A stretch of 64,000 nt of DNA, taken from contig CAZMVB010000001.1 in NCBI GenBank assembly GCA_964569795.1, forward strand, positions 124,001 through 188,000. The letters run 5' to 3'. The number at the start of each line of letters is the position of its first letter. Position 1 is the stretch's first letter. The notes beneath the pieces are model-generated. The model searched no databases. It saw only the letters and a list, made by a program, of their open reading frames with translations, and had not been told where the DNA came from. Origin of the DNA: JAHJDS01 sp964569795. GTDB lineage: Bacteria; Desulfobacterota; Desulfarculia; Desulfarculales; JAHJDS01. Both the position numbers and the translations under genes were made by a program. Positions 19,770-28,149 of the stretch are shown here, in pieces.

Positions 19770-20852
19770 TCAAAAAACTTTCATCCCGCGTTCATCTGCC
19801 ATCCGCCCGACCATGTCCCGGAAATTCTCGCAGAAGTTTTGTGCCTCCTCCCGCGGGACGAGGGTCAGCGAGGCGGTGGGGCAGGTGTGGACGCACACCC
19901 CGCACCCCAGGCATTTTTTCGACGCCAGTTCAGGACCGTCGTCGGTCATGGTCAGGGCCTTCATCGGGCAACGCCCGACGCAGGTCTCGCACCCGGCGCA
20001 GGTCGCGGTCTCGACGCTCAGGATGTAGTTGGACGGCTGGTGTCCGTGGCCGCCCAGGACGTGAAAGGACTCCAGGAACATGCAGCAGCAGGAGCAGCAG
20101 TTGCAGATGGTGTCCATGCCGAACTTGGTGTTGCTGATGCCGTGGACCAGGCCGGCGTCGGCCGCCTGTTCCAGGATGTCCAGGGTCTCCTGGCGGCTGA
20201 TCTTCTTTCCCATGTCCTGCTTGATCATGTACCCGGCCAGACGGCCGAAGTGGAGGCAGTTGAAGGTCTCGTGCTCGCAGTCAGGGGCGTTCGGGTCGAG
20301 GTGCTTCCGGTGGCGGCAGGGGCAGGTCGAGGTGCAGAAGATATCCTCGTTGTCCAGGACAACGACGATGTCCTCGTAGGGTATCACCTGGCGGGGGTCC
20401 GCCACGGTCCGCTTGACCGGAATGGCCCTCAGGCCCATGGTCGGATAGGCCCCGAATTCACGGCCGTAGCCGTCGCTGAAGTACCGGTTGGCCAGGACCG
20501 CCAGCCGGGTGCTCTCCTTGTCCCGGGACCCGGCCCAGAACGGGCTCCGGTAGAAGTCGAACACCGAGTCGTTCAGGGCGTAGCGGACGGTCTGGACCGA
20601 CTGGTGGCGAAACACCAGGCCCTTTTTGGCCAGCGGGTCCAGCCGGGCGGCCACCTCGGTCGGCGAGGCGCCGAATTTGTCGGACAATTGCTCGATGGTG
20701 TGGGGCAGAAACGGCACCCGGGCCAGAAGATCGGCCTCGGCCGGGGTCAGCCGGGCCTGGATCAGCTCGGCCAGAAACTCCGAATCAGGCAGCCGGGGGA
20801 CCCAGGCGGTCAGGTGGTCCATGAAACGCCGGTGGGCTTGGGTCAAGGGCAT
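19770..20852 (-). CDS. Winged-helix plus ferredoxin-type 4Fe-4S protein
   Basis: 360 residues. The N-terminus (LAELIQARLTPAEADLLARV to LAKKGLVFRH) resembles a winged helix (IEQLSDKFGASPTEVAARL). The middle carries clustered Cys (CTSTCPCRHRKH and CNCCSCCCMF), and the C-terminus has two classical ferredoxin motifs (CAGCETCVGRCP, CLGCGVCVHTCP), so at least two, possibly three, clusters. It probably passes electrons to or from the adjacent molybdopterin enzyme; the winged helix might be structural rather than DNA-binding. Gap to the next gene is about 50 bases. Confidence 0.85.
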   Translation of the reverse strand: MPLTQAHRRFMDHLTAWVPRLPDSEFLAELIQARLTPAEADLLARVPFLPHTIEQLSDKFGASPTEVAARLDPLAKKGLVFRHQSVQTVRYALNDSVFDFYRSPFWAGSRDKESTRLAVLANRYFSDGYGREFGAYPTMGLRAIPVKRTVADPRQVIPYEDIVVVLDNEDIFCTSTCPCRHRKHLDPNAPDCEHETFNCLHFGRLAGYMIKQDMGKKISRQETLDILEQAADAGLVHGISNTKFGMDTICNCCSCCCMFLESFHVLGGHGHQPSNYILSVETATCAGCETCVGRCPMKALTMTDDGPELASKKCLGCGVCVHTCPTASLTLVPREEAQNFCENFRDMVGRMADERGMKVF

Positions 20853-20903
20853 GCGTTGCTCCCCAATGGTTAGACGTCAACCAGGTTCAGGGCGTGACCC
20901 GCC

Positions 20904-21338
20904 TCAGTCAATCGTGGCCCGGGAGGCGGTTTCGGACAGGTTCTGGAGCAGTCGCCGCAGGTCCCGGTCCTCTTCCCGGCTGAGCACGGACAAGACCTCG
21001 CGGTTGGCCTGGTCGGCGACTCGATCCGCTGCCGCGGCCAGCTCGGTCCCCTTGTCGGTCAAAAAGACCAGGATGGACCGGCGGTCGTCAGGGTTGGGCC
21101 GCCGCCCGATGGCCGCCAGGGCCTCCAGGCGATCCAGGACCCCGGTCATGGTGGCGCTGTCCAGGTGGACCAAGTCGCCGACCTGGCGCGAGGTCAGGCC
21201 GTCGCCATGGCGGAGGCAGATCAGGACCAAGGCCTGGGGCACGGTCAGGTCCAGGGCGGACATCCGCCGCGACAGGAACCGGAGACTGGTCCGGGTCGCC
21301 GTGGCCAGTTGAAAAAAGATGCAGTCCTGAACGTTCAC
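20904..21338 (-). CDS. MarR-family transcriptional regulator
   Basis: 144-residue dimeric winged-helix regulator. The recognition region reads LTSRQVGDLVHLDSATMTGVLDRLEALAAIGRRPNPDDRRS (given here only as landmarks LTSRQVGDLV and MTGVLDRLEA, then the DDRRS wing), classical MarR. First gene of the marR / iron-sulfur / molybdopterin operon, so it probably controls that operon and itself in response to a small ligand. A candidate operator overlaps its promoter. Confidence 0.92.
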   Translation of the reverse strand: MNVQDCIFFQLATATRTSLRFLSRRMSALDLTVPQALVLICLRHGDGLTSRQVGDLVHLDSATMTGVLDRLEALAAIGRRPNPDDRRSILVFLTDKGTELAAAADRVADQANREVLSVLSREEDRDLRRLLQNLSETASRATID

Positions 21339-21373
21339 CTCGCCTTCCCTGATATGTCTTGCGTGCTATTAAT

Positions 21374-21387
21374 TTACACACAAGTAA
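21374..21387. promoter_or_regulatory. Candidate MarR operator
   Basis: TTAC-N6-GTAA inverted repeat (TTACACACAAGTAA) overlaps the -10 box of the marR promoter, the usual position for autorepression by MarR proteins. Confidence 0.5.
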
Positions 21388-21409
21388 CATCAGCACGAGA
21401 CGCTGTCAA
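21381..21409 (-). promoter_or_regulatory. Promoter of the marR operon
   Basis: Minus strand perfect TTGACA, 17-base spacer, TACTTG; overlapped by the inverted repeat described separately. Confidence 0.6.
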
Positions 21410-21468
21410 GAGATTTCGACCTGAATCTCCCCATAACATCCGCCTAACCCCGGGCCAGGCAACAATTC

Positions 21469-21499
21469 TTGACATTTGCCTCGGTTGTTGAGGTATGCT
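21469..21499 (+). promoter_or_regulatory. Candidate promoter of the HDOD gene
   Basis: Plus strand TTGACA, 19-base spacer, TATGCT, about 35 bases before the GTG start. The spacer is longer than ideal. Confidence 0.45.
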
Positions 21500-21533
21500 G
21501 TAACAGGGACTTTACCAAGATGGACTACGACCG

Positions 21534-22460
21534 GTGAACGAGCCCTATCCCATCGAGCTGGTGCGCGAACGCCTGATCACCCGCCTGTCCGAGGCGGAAG
21601 ATCTGCCGCTGCTCCCGGAGACGGCCTTTCGTTTGCTGAACCTGACCCGCGAGGAGGAAGCGGACTCGGAGCAGGTGGCCGAGGTCATCATGTCCTCGCC
21701 GACGTTGTCGGCCCGGGTCCTGCGGTACGTCAACTCGCCGTTTTACGGCATGGTCCGGCAGGTGACCAGCATTCACCAGGCGGTGGTCATCCTGGGGATG
21801 GACACCATCCGGGACCTGGTGGTCGGCCTGGCCATGGTCGATCTGTATTTTTCACAAAAAACGCCCCGGTTCAATCACCGCCGGTTCAACGAACTGGCCC
21901 TGCAGACCGGGGTGGCCTCGAGCCTGGTGGCCGGCCGGCTGGGTTTGCCGCCGGAGGAGGGATTCATCGCCGGCCTGCTGCACGACATCGGCACCCTCCT
22001 GCTGGGGCGGTATTATCCGGACGTGTTGACCCGTATCCTGGAGAACAAACGGGAGACGGGAAATTCGATCGTCGAGGTCGAGCAGCGGTTCACCGGCCTG
22101 GACCACACCGTCATCGGCCACTGGCTGGCCTCCCGGTGGGACCTGCCGGACGTGTACCGGAAGGCCATCCGCCACCACCACGAGCCCGACCTCAAGCACC
22201 AGGAAGACCCGGGTTCGGCCAAGGTGGTCCAGGTGGTCATCCTGGCCGACCTGATCATCCGCCTGTTCCGTCACCGGCGGCCGGAGGACCTGGAGTCGGT
22301 CTGCCGGATCTGGGTTGAATACTTCAGCGGGGCGGCCGAGGACCTGGAGGAGGTCTTGACCACCTTTCCCGAGCGGGTGGGCCTGGTGTCCGAAGCCCTG
22401 GAGACCCCCATCGCCCCGGTCGAGGAGTATCTGACCGTGCGCAGCGCCCTGGACGCCTGA
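21534..22460 (+). CDS. HDOD-domain signalling protein (copy 1)
   Basis: 308 residues, GTG start. HDOD domains are catalytically inactive or poorly understood relatives of HD phosphohydrolases, common in Desulfobacterota signalling. Here the fold landmarks are ADSEQVAEVIMSSPTLSARVLRYVNSP-type (short landmark LSARVLRYVNSPFYG), HQAVVILGMDTIRDLV, FIAGLLHDIGTLLLG and IRHHHEPD. The HD pair (LLHDIG) is retained, along with HHH further on. It is alone on its strand; its closest relative in the window lies about 7 kb to the right on the other strand. Confidence 0.9.
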   Translation: MNEPYPIELVRERLITRLSEAEDLPLLPETAFRLLNLTREEEADSEQVAEVIMSSPTLSARVLRYVNSPFYGMVRQVTSIHQAVVILGMDTIRDLVVGLAMVDLYFSQKTPRFNHRRFNELALQTGVASSLVAGRLGLPPEEGFIAGLLHDIGTLLLGRYYPDVLTRILENKRETGNSIVEVEQRFTGLDHTVIGHWLASRWDLPDVYRKAIRHHHEPDLKHQEDPGSAKVVQVVILADLIIRLFRHRRPEDLESVCRIWVEYFSGAAEDLEEVLTTFPERVGLVSEALETPIAPVEEYLTVRSALDA

Positions 22461-22520
22461 GATCAACCGCCGGTCTTCTTCCTTTGATCACCTTCCCCAA
22501 AAACGAATAGGGCGACCGAC

Positions 22521-23246
22521 TCATTCCAGTCCGGACAGGCGGCGTCTTTCTTCCCGGGATTCGGCCTCGATGGCGTTTTTGAGCTTGTTCCGGGCCGGGT
22601 CGGGCATGGCCGTGAACTGGAGCCCGATTTGGGTGGGCTGGTGGCGGCCCATGGTAATGATCCGGACCACCCGGGCCTTGACCGGAAACTGTTCCCCGTC
22701 CAATTGAACCTCCATGTTCAGGACCTGACCGGTCTGGGGGTCCAGGCCGGGCGGCGTCCAGACCTTCATGCCCCCCATGGAAATGTCCAGGAGGTGGGCC
22801 GGGGGCTGGTCGGGCAGGGCGAAGAAGAACCGGGGGTTGAACGTGGCCGAGGGCTCGAGGCGGTGGTGCATCCGGACGCCCGTCTTCCGGAATGTCCGAG
22901 GCCAGCCGACCAGAAACATGGAGGCCTCGACGCCCGAGACCAGGCGCTGCCGGTCGAGGACCACCAGGATGGTGGTCGGAAAACCCCACCGCTCGTATGC
23001 GTCGGTGCCCACCACCCGGTAAACAAAGGTGACCTCGACCCGGCGTCCCTCGTCCGACTTGAGGACGGGCGGGCTGGTCTGGGCCAGGACGAGGTGTGAA
23101 TCCGTCTTGACGTCGTAGATCATGGTCTGCCGGACGTCGATGTATTCCCGGTCCACGTCCAGGTCGTAAATCAGATCGAGATCCTGATTCGGTTCGAGGT
23201 AGTAGAGGACATCATCGGGGACGGGTGCTTGCTGGTCAGTCGTCAT
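22521..23246 (-). CDS. PilZ-domain protein
   Basis: 241 residues, probably a cyclic-di-GMP effector of YcgR type: an N-terminal beta-rich domain (residues 1-120) and a C-terminal PilZ domain with the signature LLDISMGGMKVW (D-x-S-x-G-G). The RxxxR motif expected ahead of it is only partly visible (MHHRLEPSATFNPRF), so nucleotide binding is not assured. Convergent with the HDOD gene. Its proximity to HDOD and riboswitch genes suggests a shared second-messenger network. Confidence 0.82.
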   Translation of the reverse strand: MTTDQQAPVPDDVLYYLEPNQDLDLIYDLDVDREYIDVRQTMIYDVKTDSHLVLAQTSPPVLKSDEGRRVEVTFVYRVVGTDAYERWGFPTTILVVLDRQRLVSGVEASMFLVGWPRTFRKTGVRMHHRLEPSATFNPRFFFALPDQPPAHLLDISMGGMKVWTPPGLDPQTGQVLNMEVQLDGEQFPVKARVVRIITMGRHQPTQIGLQFTAMPDPARNKLKNAIEAESREERRRLSGLE

Positions 23247-23336
23247 GATTTATCCTACCACATCTCCGGTGCCGTCCTGTCAGGTCCTGGCGAAAGGTCT
23301 TTTCATTCCGGTCCAGCCGGGGGCCGCGGCCCGGAC

Positions 23337-24122
23337 TCAGCGGCCCCTTTTCCGGGCCAGCAGGCCGGCCACGCCGGTGAAGTGGCGGGCCCGGGCCCAG
23401 TACAACGGGGTCCGGCCCCGCCTGTCCCGGGCGTTGACGCCGGCCCCTCCGGCCAGCAGGACGGCCACCACCCGGTCTTGGCCCTCATAGGCCGCCCCGT
23501 GGAGGGGCGTCCAGCCGTTGACGTCGCGGGAATCGACCCGGCCGCCTTTTTTCAGGAGCAGGACGACCAGTCGGTCGTATCCGGCCGACGCGGCGCAGTG
23601 CAGAGGGGTCAGGCCTCCGCCGGCGCTGGCGACGTTGACCGCGGCCCCTTTCTGGATGAGCAGGGCCGCCACCCGGACCCGTCCCCTGAAGGCCGCCAGA
23701 TGGAGCGGCGTCAGGCCCAGTTCATCCCGACTGTTGACCTCGGCCCCGCTGTCAAGCAGGAGCTTCAGCGCGGTCGAGGGCGCCCCCGGCTTGGCCAGCC
23801 AGACCAGCCAGTGCAGGGCGGTCCATTTCTGGCCGCCCACCGAGGTGTCCCGGGCGTTGACCGCTCCCGGCCGATCCCGGATAATCCTCTGGATCCGGGC
23901 CAGGTCGGCCCGGCGCACGGCCCGGATGATCGGCGGCGCGGGCCGGCTGAGAGGCACCAGGTCGGAACCCGGCCGGGCCGCCGGCCGATGGTCCAGGGAC
24001 GGTTTGGCCACCGGGCGGTGATCCAGGCCGGTCCGGGCCTGGGAGGCCGCACCGGCGCCGGGCGGACTGCATAAAACCAGCGCCAAACCCAACGAGATCA
24101 GGACCGCATCGAGTCTGGTCAT
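23337..24122 (-). CDS. Secreted ankyrin-repeat protein
   Basis: 261 residues with an N-terminal signal peptide (LISLGLALVLCSPPGAGA) and five or so ankyrin repeats (GLTPLHLAAFRGRVRVAALL, GWTPLHGAAYEGQDRVVAVL, GRTPLYWARARHFTGVAGLL). The mature N-terminus is a Pro/Arg-rich spacer. Expected in the periplasm as a binding scaffold. A second ankyrin protein lies about 6 kb to the right. Confidence 0.87.
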   Translation of the reverse strand: MTRLDAVLISLGLALVLCSPPGAGAASQARTGLDHRPVAKPSLDHRPAARPGSDLVPLSRPAPPIIRAVRRADLARIQRIIRDRPGAVNARDTSVGGQKWTALHWLVWLAKPGAPSTALKLLLDSGAEVNSRDELGLTPLHLAAFRGRVRVAALLIQKGAAVNVASAGGGLTPLHCAASAGYDRLVVLLLKKGGRVDSRDVNGWTPLHGAAYEGQDRVVAVLLAGGAGVNARDRRGRTPLYWARARHFTGVAGLLARKRGR

Positions 24123-24336
24123 GAGACCCCCCTGGGGGATTTTTCGGTATTGTACCAGAACGGTCCGGCCTGGGGCCAGGTTTTCGCCGGACAGGTTGGA
24201 AAAATACGTGACCGCGGCGACGCCCCCCGATGATCGCCGGAAAGGTTCCGGTCTCAGACCCGGGGGCGATCGGAACTACAATACCCGGTTCCAAACACCC
24301 TGGCAAGGGTCGGCCATTCAGATGCAGGGGCGGTGA

Positions 24337-24891
24337 TTACGGTCCGGTCCAGGGCGGGGTCGCCTGGTCCCCCTCGGCCGGGACGGCCCGGGCCCGCCGG
24401 CGCCGCAGCCGGCCCTTGATCAGGCCGTAGGACACCCGGACCAGGAGATAGGAGATGATGAACACCCCGAGGTAGCCCATGTTCCACCCCACCAGGGGCA
24501 AGGGCAGGGTGTGGGCGTATCCGAACTTGTGCTGGAGCCAGGCCAGGGCGAAGAAGCAGGGCCAGATCGAGCCGATCCCCAGGCACAGGTCCAGGACGAA
24601 GCTCTGGCCGTAGGCCTCCTTGGCTATCTTGTCGGCGGCCTGAAAGGTCTTCTTGTCCCGTTCTTCGAGGGCCTGGAGCGAGATCTCGTGATAGTGCCGC
24701 ACCTTTTCGGTCCGGGCCTTGACCTCCCGCCCGACGGCCTTGCCCGCCACCCACATGCTGACCTCGCCGACAATGGTGCAGGCCAGGGCCAGGGGCATGG
24801 TCGCCACCAGAAATCCGAAAAAGGATTTAGGGCCCAGGAGGCTATACGGCGCGTAAAGCACCGGGTCGAGCCAGGAGTACAACCATTCCAT
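24337..24891 (-). CDS. Small membrane protein with Oxa1/DUF106-like topology
   Basis: 184 residues. Transmembrane segments at about residues 23-50, 98-118 and 130-160 flank a strongly basic and charged helical region (REVKARTEKVRHYHEI, ALEERDKKTFQAADKIAKEA) between the first two. Three helices with a cytoplasmic coiled coil after helix 1 is the layout of the EMC3/TMCO1/DUF106 branch of the YidC/Oxa1 superfamily, but I see no decisive motif. It follows the TauE/SafE gene in the same direction, after a strong hairpin. The tail is Arg-rich then acidic. Confidence 0.75.
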   Translation of the reverse strand: MEWLYSWLDPVLYAPYSLLGPKSFFGFLVATMPLALACTIVGEVSMWVAGKAVGREVKARTEKVRHYHEISLQALEERDKKTFQAADKIAKEAYGQSFVLDLCLGIGSIWPCFFALAWLQHKFGYAHTLPLPLVGWNMGYLGVFIISYLLVRVSYGLIKGRLRRRRARAVPAEGDQATPPWTGP

Positions 24892-24900
24892 AACGTGTGA

Positions 24901-24937
24901 GGGGCCTCGGGGTCAGATCGATCTTCCCCGAGGCCCC
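24901..24937. terminator. Strong intercistronic hairpin
   Basis: Perfect 12-base stem (GGGGCCTCGGGG / CCCCGAGGCCCC, 13-base loop). On the minus strand, in the direction of the flanking genes, no U-tract follows, so it may be an RNA-processing or attenuating hairpin between the permease and the small membrane gene. The GAGG that could serve as SD for the latter lies inside the stem. Confidence 0.6.
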
Positions 24938-24955
24938 TTTATTGGTGACGAACGG

Positions 24956-26389
24956 TTAGAGGACGAAAATGGCCTTGAGGAAGCCCGGCACCACGTCCAT
25001 GGGCACGAAGCCCTTGAGGGTGTAGCGGACGCCCACGTAGATGGCCAGCACCACGAACAGCCGGAGCAGCCAGACGGCCGGGATGTACTTGCTGGTGCGC
25101 GGGCCGATCATCGAACCGACGAAGATGCCCACCAGCTCGGCCCCGATGAAGGCCCAGGCGACTGGCGTGCCCTTGGCGACCATGTAGGTCAGGATCGAAA
25201 CGACCATGCCGATCAGGACGGTCAGGGCGCTGGTCCCGGCCACCAGGAACATGGGCAGCCCGGCGATGGCCGTCAGGAAGGGCACGATCAGGAAGCCGCC
25301 GCCGATGCCCAGGAACGAGGCCAGGGCGGCGATGAAGACACCGCCGACGATCGGGATCCAGGGCTTGAAGGTGAACTCCACGCCGTAGAAGGTGAAGCGC
25401 ATCGGCTTGGTGGCGGTCAGGATGATGCCCAGGATGACCCCGCCGCCGGCGATGGCCATGGCCACCCACTTGAGGGCCGGCACCACGTTGCCCAGAACGG
25501 CCCCGATCACGACCACGCAGAAGGCGATGATCATGCCGACGAAGTTGCCCTCAATGACCTTGACGCCCATTTCGGCGCGCTGGCCAGCGTCCTTTTTCTC
25601 GCGGACGGCCGTCTGGAAGGCGTCGGCCGCGGCCTTGGCCTCCTTCTTGGATTTCTGGCCCCGGGGCGTGGTTTGGTAGAACAGGAAGGCGCCGATGATG
25701 AAGACGCACAGTCCGAAGTAACCGATGTAGGACTTGAGGCTGATCTTGCCCGCGGTCAGGACCGGCGTGGCGAACGAGCCGCCCACCGACCCGATGGCCA
25801 GGCAGATGCCCAGGGGCAAGACTAGTCGCCCCATCTTGTAGTAGTTGAAGGATGACACCAGGGCGCTTAGACCGACCAGCCACTGGTTGCTGGTCCGGAT
25901 GGAATCGGTGACGGTCGTGTTGAGCGGGGTGTGCTTGGGGAAGGACTTGGCGTAGTTACCCAGGCCGAAGATGGTGATGTGGCCCACGCCGGCCATGATC
26001 CCGCCGAAGGCGCCGACTGTCGAGAAGATCCAGCCCACCCAGATGGCCCACAGGAAGCCGAATAGATAGAACCGCCAGTCCACCTGGGGCGCACCGGGAA
26101 TGCCCAGGTATCCCGCCTTGCCCTTGGGCGCCACCCGGGCCTGGCCCTTCTTGAGCTGGCGGCCCAGTTGGGCCGGATTATCGGTGGCGACCCGGACACC
26201 CCACATGATCCGGGACTCGCCCGGCTTGCGCTTGCCGACCAGTTTCAGGATTTGGGCGGTGCTCAACTTGGCGGCGGGTTTCGGGGCCGGCTTGGCGCTC
26301 GCTGGGGCTGCGGCCGCCTGTCCGATGACAAACGGCAGCAGGATAAACGCCAGACCGGCGATGACGGCAACCCAGGCTTTTCTCGGCAT
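24956..26389 (-). CDS. Large TauE/SafE-family permease (putative sulfite/organosulfonate exporter)
   Basis: 477 residues, much longer than the usual 250-280. An N-terminal hydrophobic segment ending GQAAAAP and a Lys/Pro/Ala-rich stretch precede the first TauE half (IWVGWIFSTVGAFGGIMAGV, the Gly-rich family motif). A charged cytoplasmic loop of about 55 residues (KSKKEAKAAADAFQTAVREK) separates the halves; the second half repeats the motif as AALASFLGIGGGFLIVPFL. The long form is common in sulfate-reducing Desulfobacterota, where it is assumed to move sulfite, sulfonates or similar anions; substrate is not shown here. A strong GGGAGGGGAG SD precedes the ATG. Confidence 0.88.
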   Translation of the reverse strand: MPRKAWVAVIAGLAFILLPFVIGQAAAAPASAKPAPKPAAKLSTAQILKLVGKRKPGESRIMWGVRVATDNPAQLGRQLKKGQARVAPKGKAGYLGIPGAPQVDWRFYLFGFLWAIWVGWIFSTVGAFGGIMAGVGHITIFGLGNYAKSFPKHTPLNTTVTDSIRTSNQWLVGLSALVSSFNYYKMGRLVLPLGICLAIGSVGGSFATPVLTAGKISLKSYIGYFGLCVFIIGAFLFYQTTPRGQKSKKEAKAAADAFQTAVREKKDAGQRAEMGVKVIEGNFVGMIIAFCVVVIGAVLGNVVPALKWVAMAIAGGGVILGIILTATKPMRFTFYGVEFTFKPWIPIVGGVFIAALASFLGIGGGFLIVPFLTAIAGLPMFLVAGTSALTVLIGMVVSILTYMVAKGTPVAWAFIGAELVGIFVGSMIGPRTSKYIPAVWLLRLFVVLAIYVGVRYTLKGFVPMDVVPGFLKAIFVL

Positions 26390-26448
26390 ATACTCCCCTC
26401 CCTGTCTGAGATCGTGGATTGTCTAGAGCTACGCCGATAATGCGCTTG

Positions 26449-26454
26449 TGTCAA
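26449..26454 (-). promoter_or_regulatory. -35 box of a candidate promoter for the TauE/SafE gene
   Basis: Perfect TTGACA on the minus strand about 60 bases upstream of the start codon; the -10 at 17 bases (TAGCTC) is poor, so an activator may be needed. Confidence 0.35.
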
Positions 26455-26468
26455 GTGATTTCAGTAAA

Positions 26469-27359
26469 TCAGATCGAGTTACTAGCGTTTAAATATGTCT
26501 CGTGGGCCAGAAAAGAACTGCGGACCAGGGGACCTGACCGGCAAATAAATCCTCTGGATTCCGCTAGTTCGGCCAGGCGGCGGAAGTGGTCTGGCGGGTG
26601 GTGTTCGGTCACGGGCAAGTGGTCCGGGGAGGGGGGCAGGTATTGCCCCAAGGTCAAAATGTTGACGCCCACGCCGCCCAGATCGGCCATGACCGCCTTG
26701 ATTTCGTCTTCGGTCTCTCCCAGGCCGAGCATGAGGCCGCTCTTGGTGACCAGATCGGCCCGTCGCCTCTTGACCGCGGCCAGGAGGTCCAGGGAGCGCC
26801 GGTAATCGGCCTGGGGCCGGACCGAACCGTACAGCCGGGGGATGGTCTCGAGATTGTGTCCGACCACGTCGGGTCCGGTCTCGAGGATCGTCTCCAGGGC
26901 CAGGTGGTCTCCCTGGAGGTCGGGGATGAGGACCTCGACCTTGACACGGGGCAGGGACCACTTGAGGGCGATGATCGTGGCCGCGAAGTGAGCGGCCAGG
27001 CCGTCGGGCAGGTCGTCCCGGGTGGGGGAGGTCAGGACCACGTATTGCAGATTCATGGTCCGGGCGGCCCCGGCGATGTTCACCGGTTCCTGGGGGTCGG
27101 GGGGCTGGGGCCGGCCGGTGGTGACGTTACAGAAAAAGCAGTTGCGGGTGCAGATCCGGCCGCCCAGGAGAAAGGTGGCCGTGCCCTGACCGTAGCATTG
27201 GCCCCGATTGGGGCAGGCCGCCTCGCGGCAGATGGTGTTCACCCCGAACCGCCCGATGACCGCCTCGACCCGGGCCAGGTCCGGACCGCCGGCCAGGGGC
27301 TGCCGCAGCCAGTCCGGCTTTCGTCCCCGCCGGGGGTGCTGGCGGCCCTGGTCGCTCAT
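26469..27359 (-). CDS. lipA: Lipoyl synthase
   Basis: Radical SAM enzyme inserting two sulfurs into protein-bound octanoyl groups. The auxiliary cluster motif (CREAACPNRGQCYGQ, C-x4-C-x5-C) and the radical SAM motif (RICTRNCFFCNV, C-x3-C-x2-C) are both present, along with GHNLETIPRLY and LMLGLGETEDE. The C-terminal conserved R-S-S is present in GPLVRSSFLAHE. 296 residues is normal. The ATG overlaps the lipB stop (ATGA), so translation is coupled; the open frame upstream of it belongs to shadow sequence within lipB. Confidence 0.96.
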   Translation of the reverse strand: MSDQGRQHPRRGRKPDWLRQPLAGGPDLARVEAVIGRFGVNTICREAACPNRGQCYGQGTATFLLGGRICTRNCFFCNVTTGRPQPPDPQEPVNIAGAARTMNLQYVVLTSPTRDDLPDGLAAHFAATIIALKWSLPRVKVEVLIPDLQGDHLALETILETGPDVVGHNLETIPRLYGSVRPQADYRRSLDLLAAVKRRRADLVTKSGLMLGLGETEDEIKAVMADLGGVGVNILTLGQYLPPSPDHLPVTEHHPPDHFRRLAELAESRGFICRSGPLVRSSFLAHETYLNASNSI

Positions 27360-28039
27360 ACCCCGGGGTCGCCGCTCTCGAACCTGGTGTTCAGGACCTG
27401 TCCCAGGTGATGGGTCAGTCTCTGTTTGACCGCCGCCAGGGAAGGGGGGCGGCCCGTTTCCCTGAGGATCGAGGTCACCTCGACGTTGTCCATCCCGCAG
27501 GGGGTGATCAGTCGGAAGATGTCCAGCTCGTTGGCCACGTTGATGGCCATGCCGTGGGAGGTGACCCGCTGGGAAACGGCCAGGCCGATGGCGCCGATCT
27601 TGCGGTTTTTGATCCAGACGCCGGGATTGTCCTCGTCGCCCCGGGCGTCGATCCCCCACTCGGCCAGCATGGCCGCGGCGGCCTCCTCGAGACAGCGGAC
27701 GAAGCGGCGGATTCCGAATTCGGGCGGGACCCGGAAGATGAAGTAGGACACCAGCTGGCCCGGCTCGTGGCCGGTGGCCTTGCCTCCCCGCTCGACGTGA
27801 TGGAGCTTGACCCCCCGGCGGACGAGGTCCGACTGCCCCTCCTTCAGGTCGCTGGGGCTTCCGTTCTTGCCCAGGGTGATGGTCGGCGGGTGTTCCAGGA
27901 GCAGCAGGGTGTCGGGTATCTCGTCCCGCTGTCGCTGGGTCACCAGCCGGTGTTGCAGCTTCAGGGCCGGCATGTAGCCGACGACGCCCAGGTCGATCGC
28001 CCGGGCCCATTTTTCAGGATACGATCTGGCAACCAGCAT
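27356..28039 (-). CDS. lipB: Octanoyltransferase LipB
   Basis: Transfers octanoate from acyl carrier protein to lipoyl domains. Landmarks are LLLEHPPTITLGKNG, the catalytic Lys in NRKIGAIGLAVSQ and the catalytic Cys in LITPCGMDNVEVT. The usual RGGxxTYHGPGQ motif is altered to RGGKATGHEPGQLV: the His is kept, the preceding Tyr and following Gly are not. 227 residues. First gene of the lipB-lipA pair. Confidence 0.94.
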   Translation of the reverse strand: MLVARSYPEKWARAIDLGVVGYMPALKLQHRLVTQRQRDEIPDTLLLLEHPPTITLGKNGSPSDLKEGQSDLVRRGVKLHHVERGGKATGHEPGQLVSYFIFRVPPEFGIRRFVRCLEEAAAAMLAEWGIDARGDEDNPGVWIKNRKIGAIGLAVSQRVTSHGMAINVANELDIFRLITPCGMDNVEVTSILRETGRPPSLAAVKQRLTHHLGQVLNTRFESGDPGV

Positions 28040-28149
28040 AGCGGGCAGTATAATCCGACCCCGGAAAAAAAAGGAAGCGAAAAGACAGGTCTTCCCGCCA
28101 CAATTATTGATGGGGGCCGCCGACGGGCGCCGCCCCGGGGACCTCCGGG

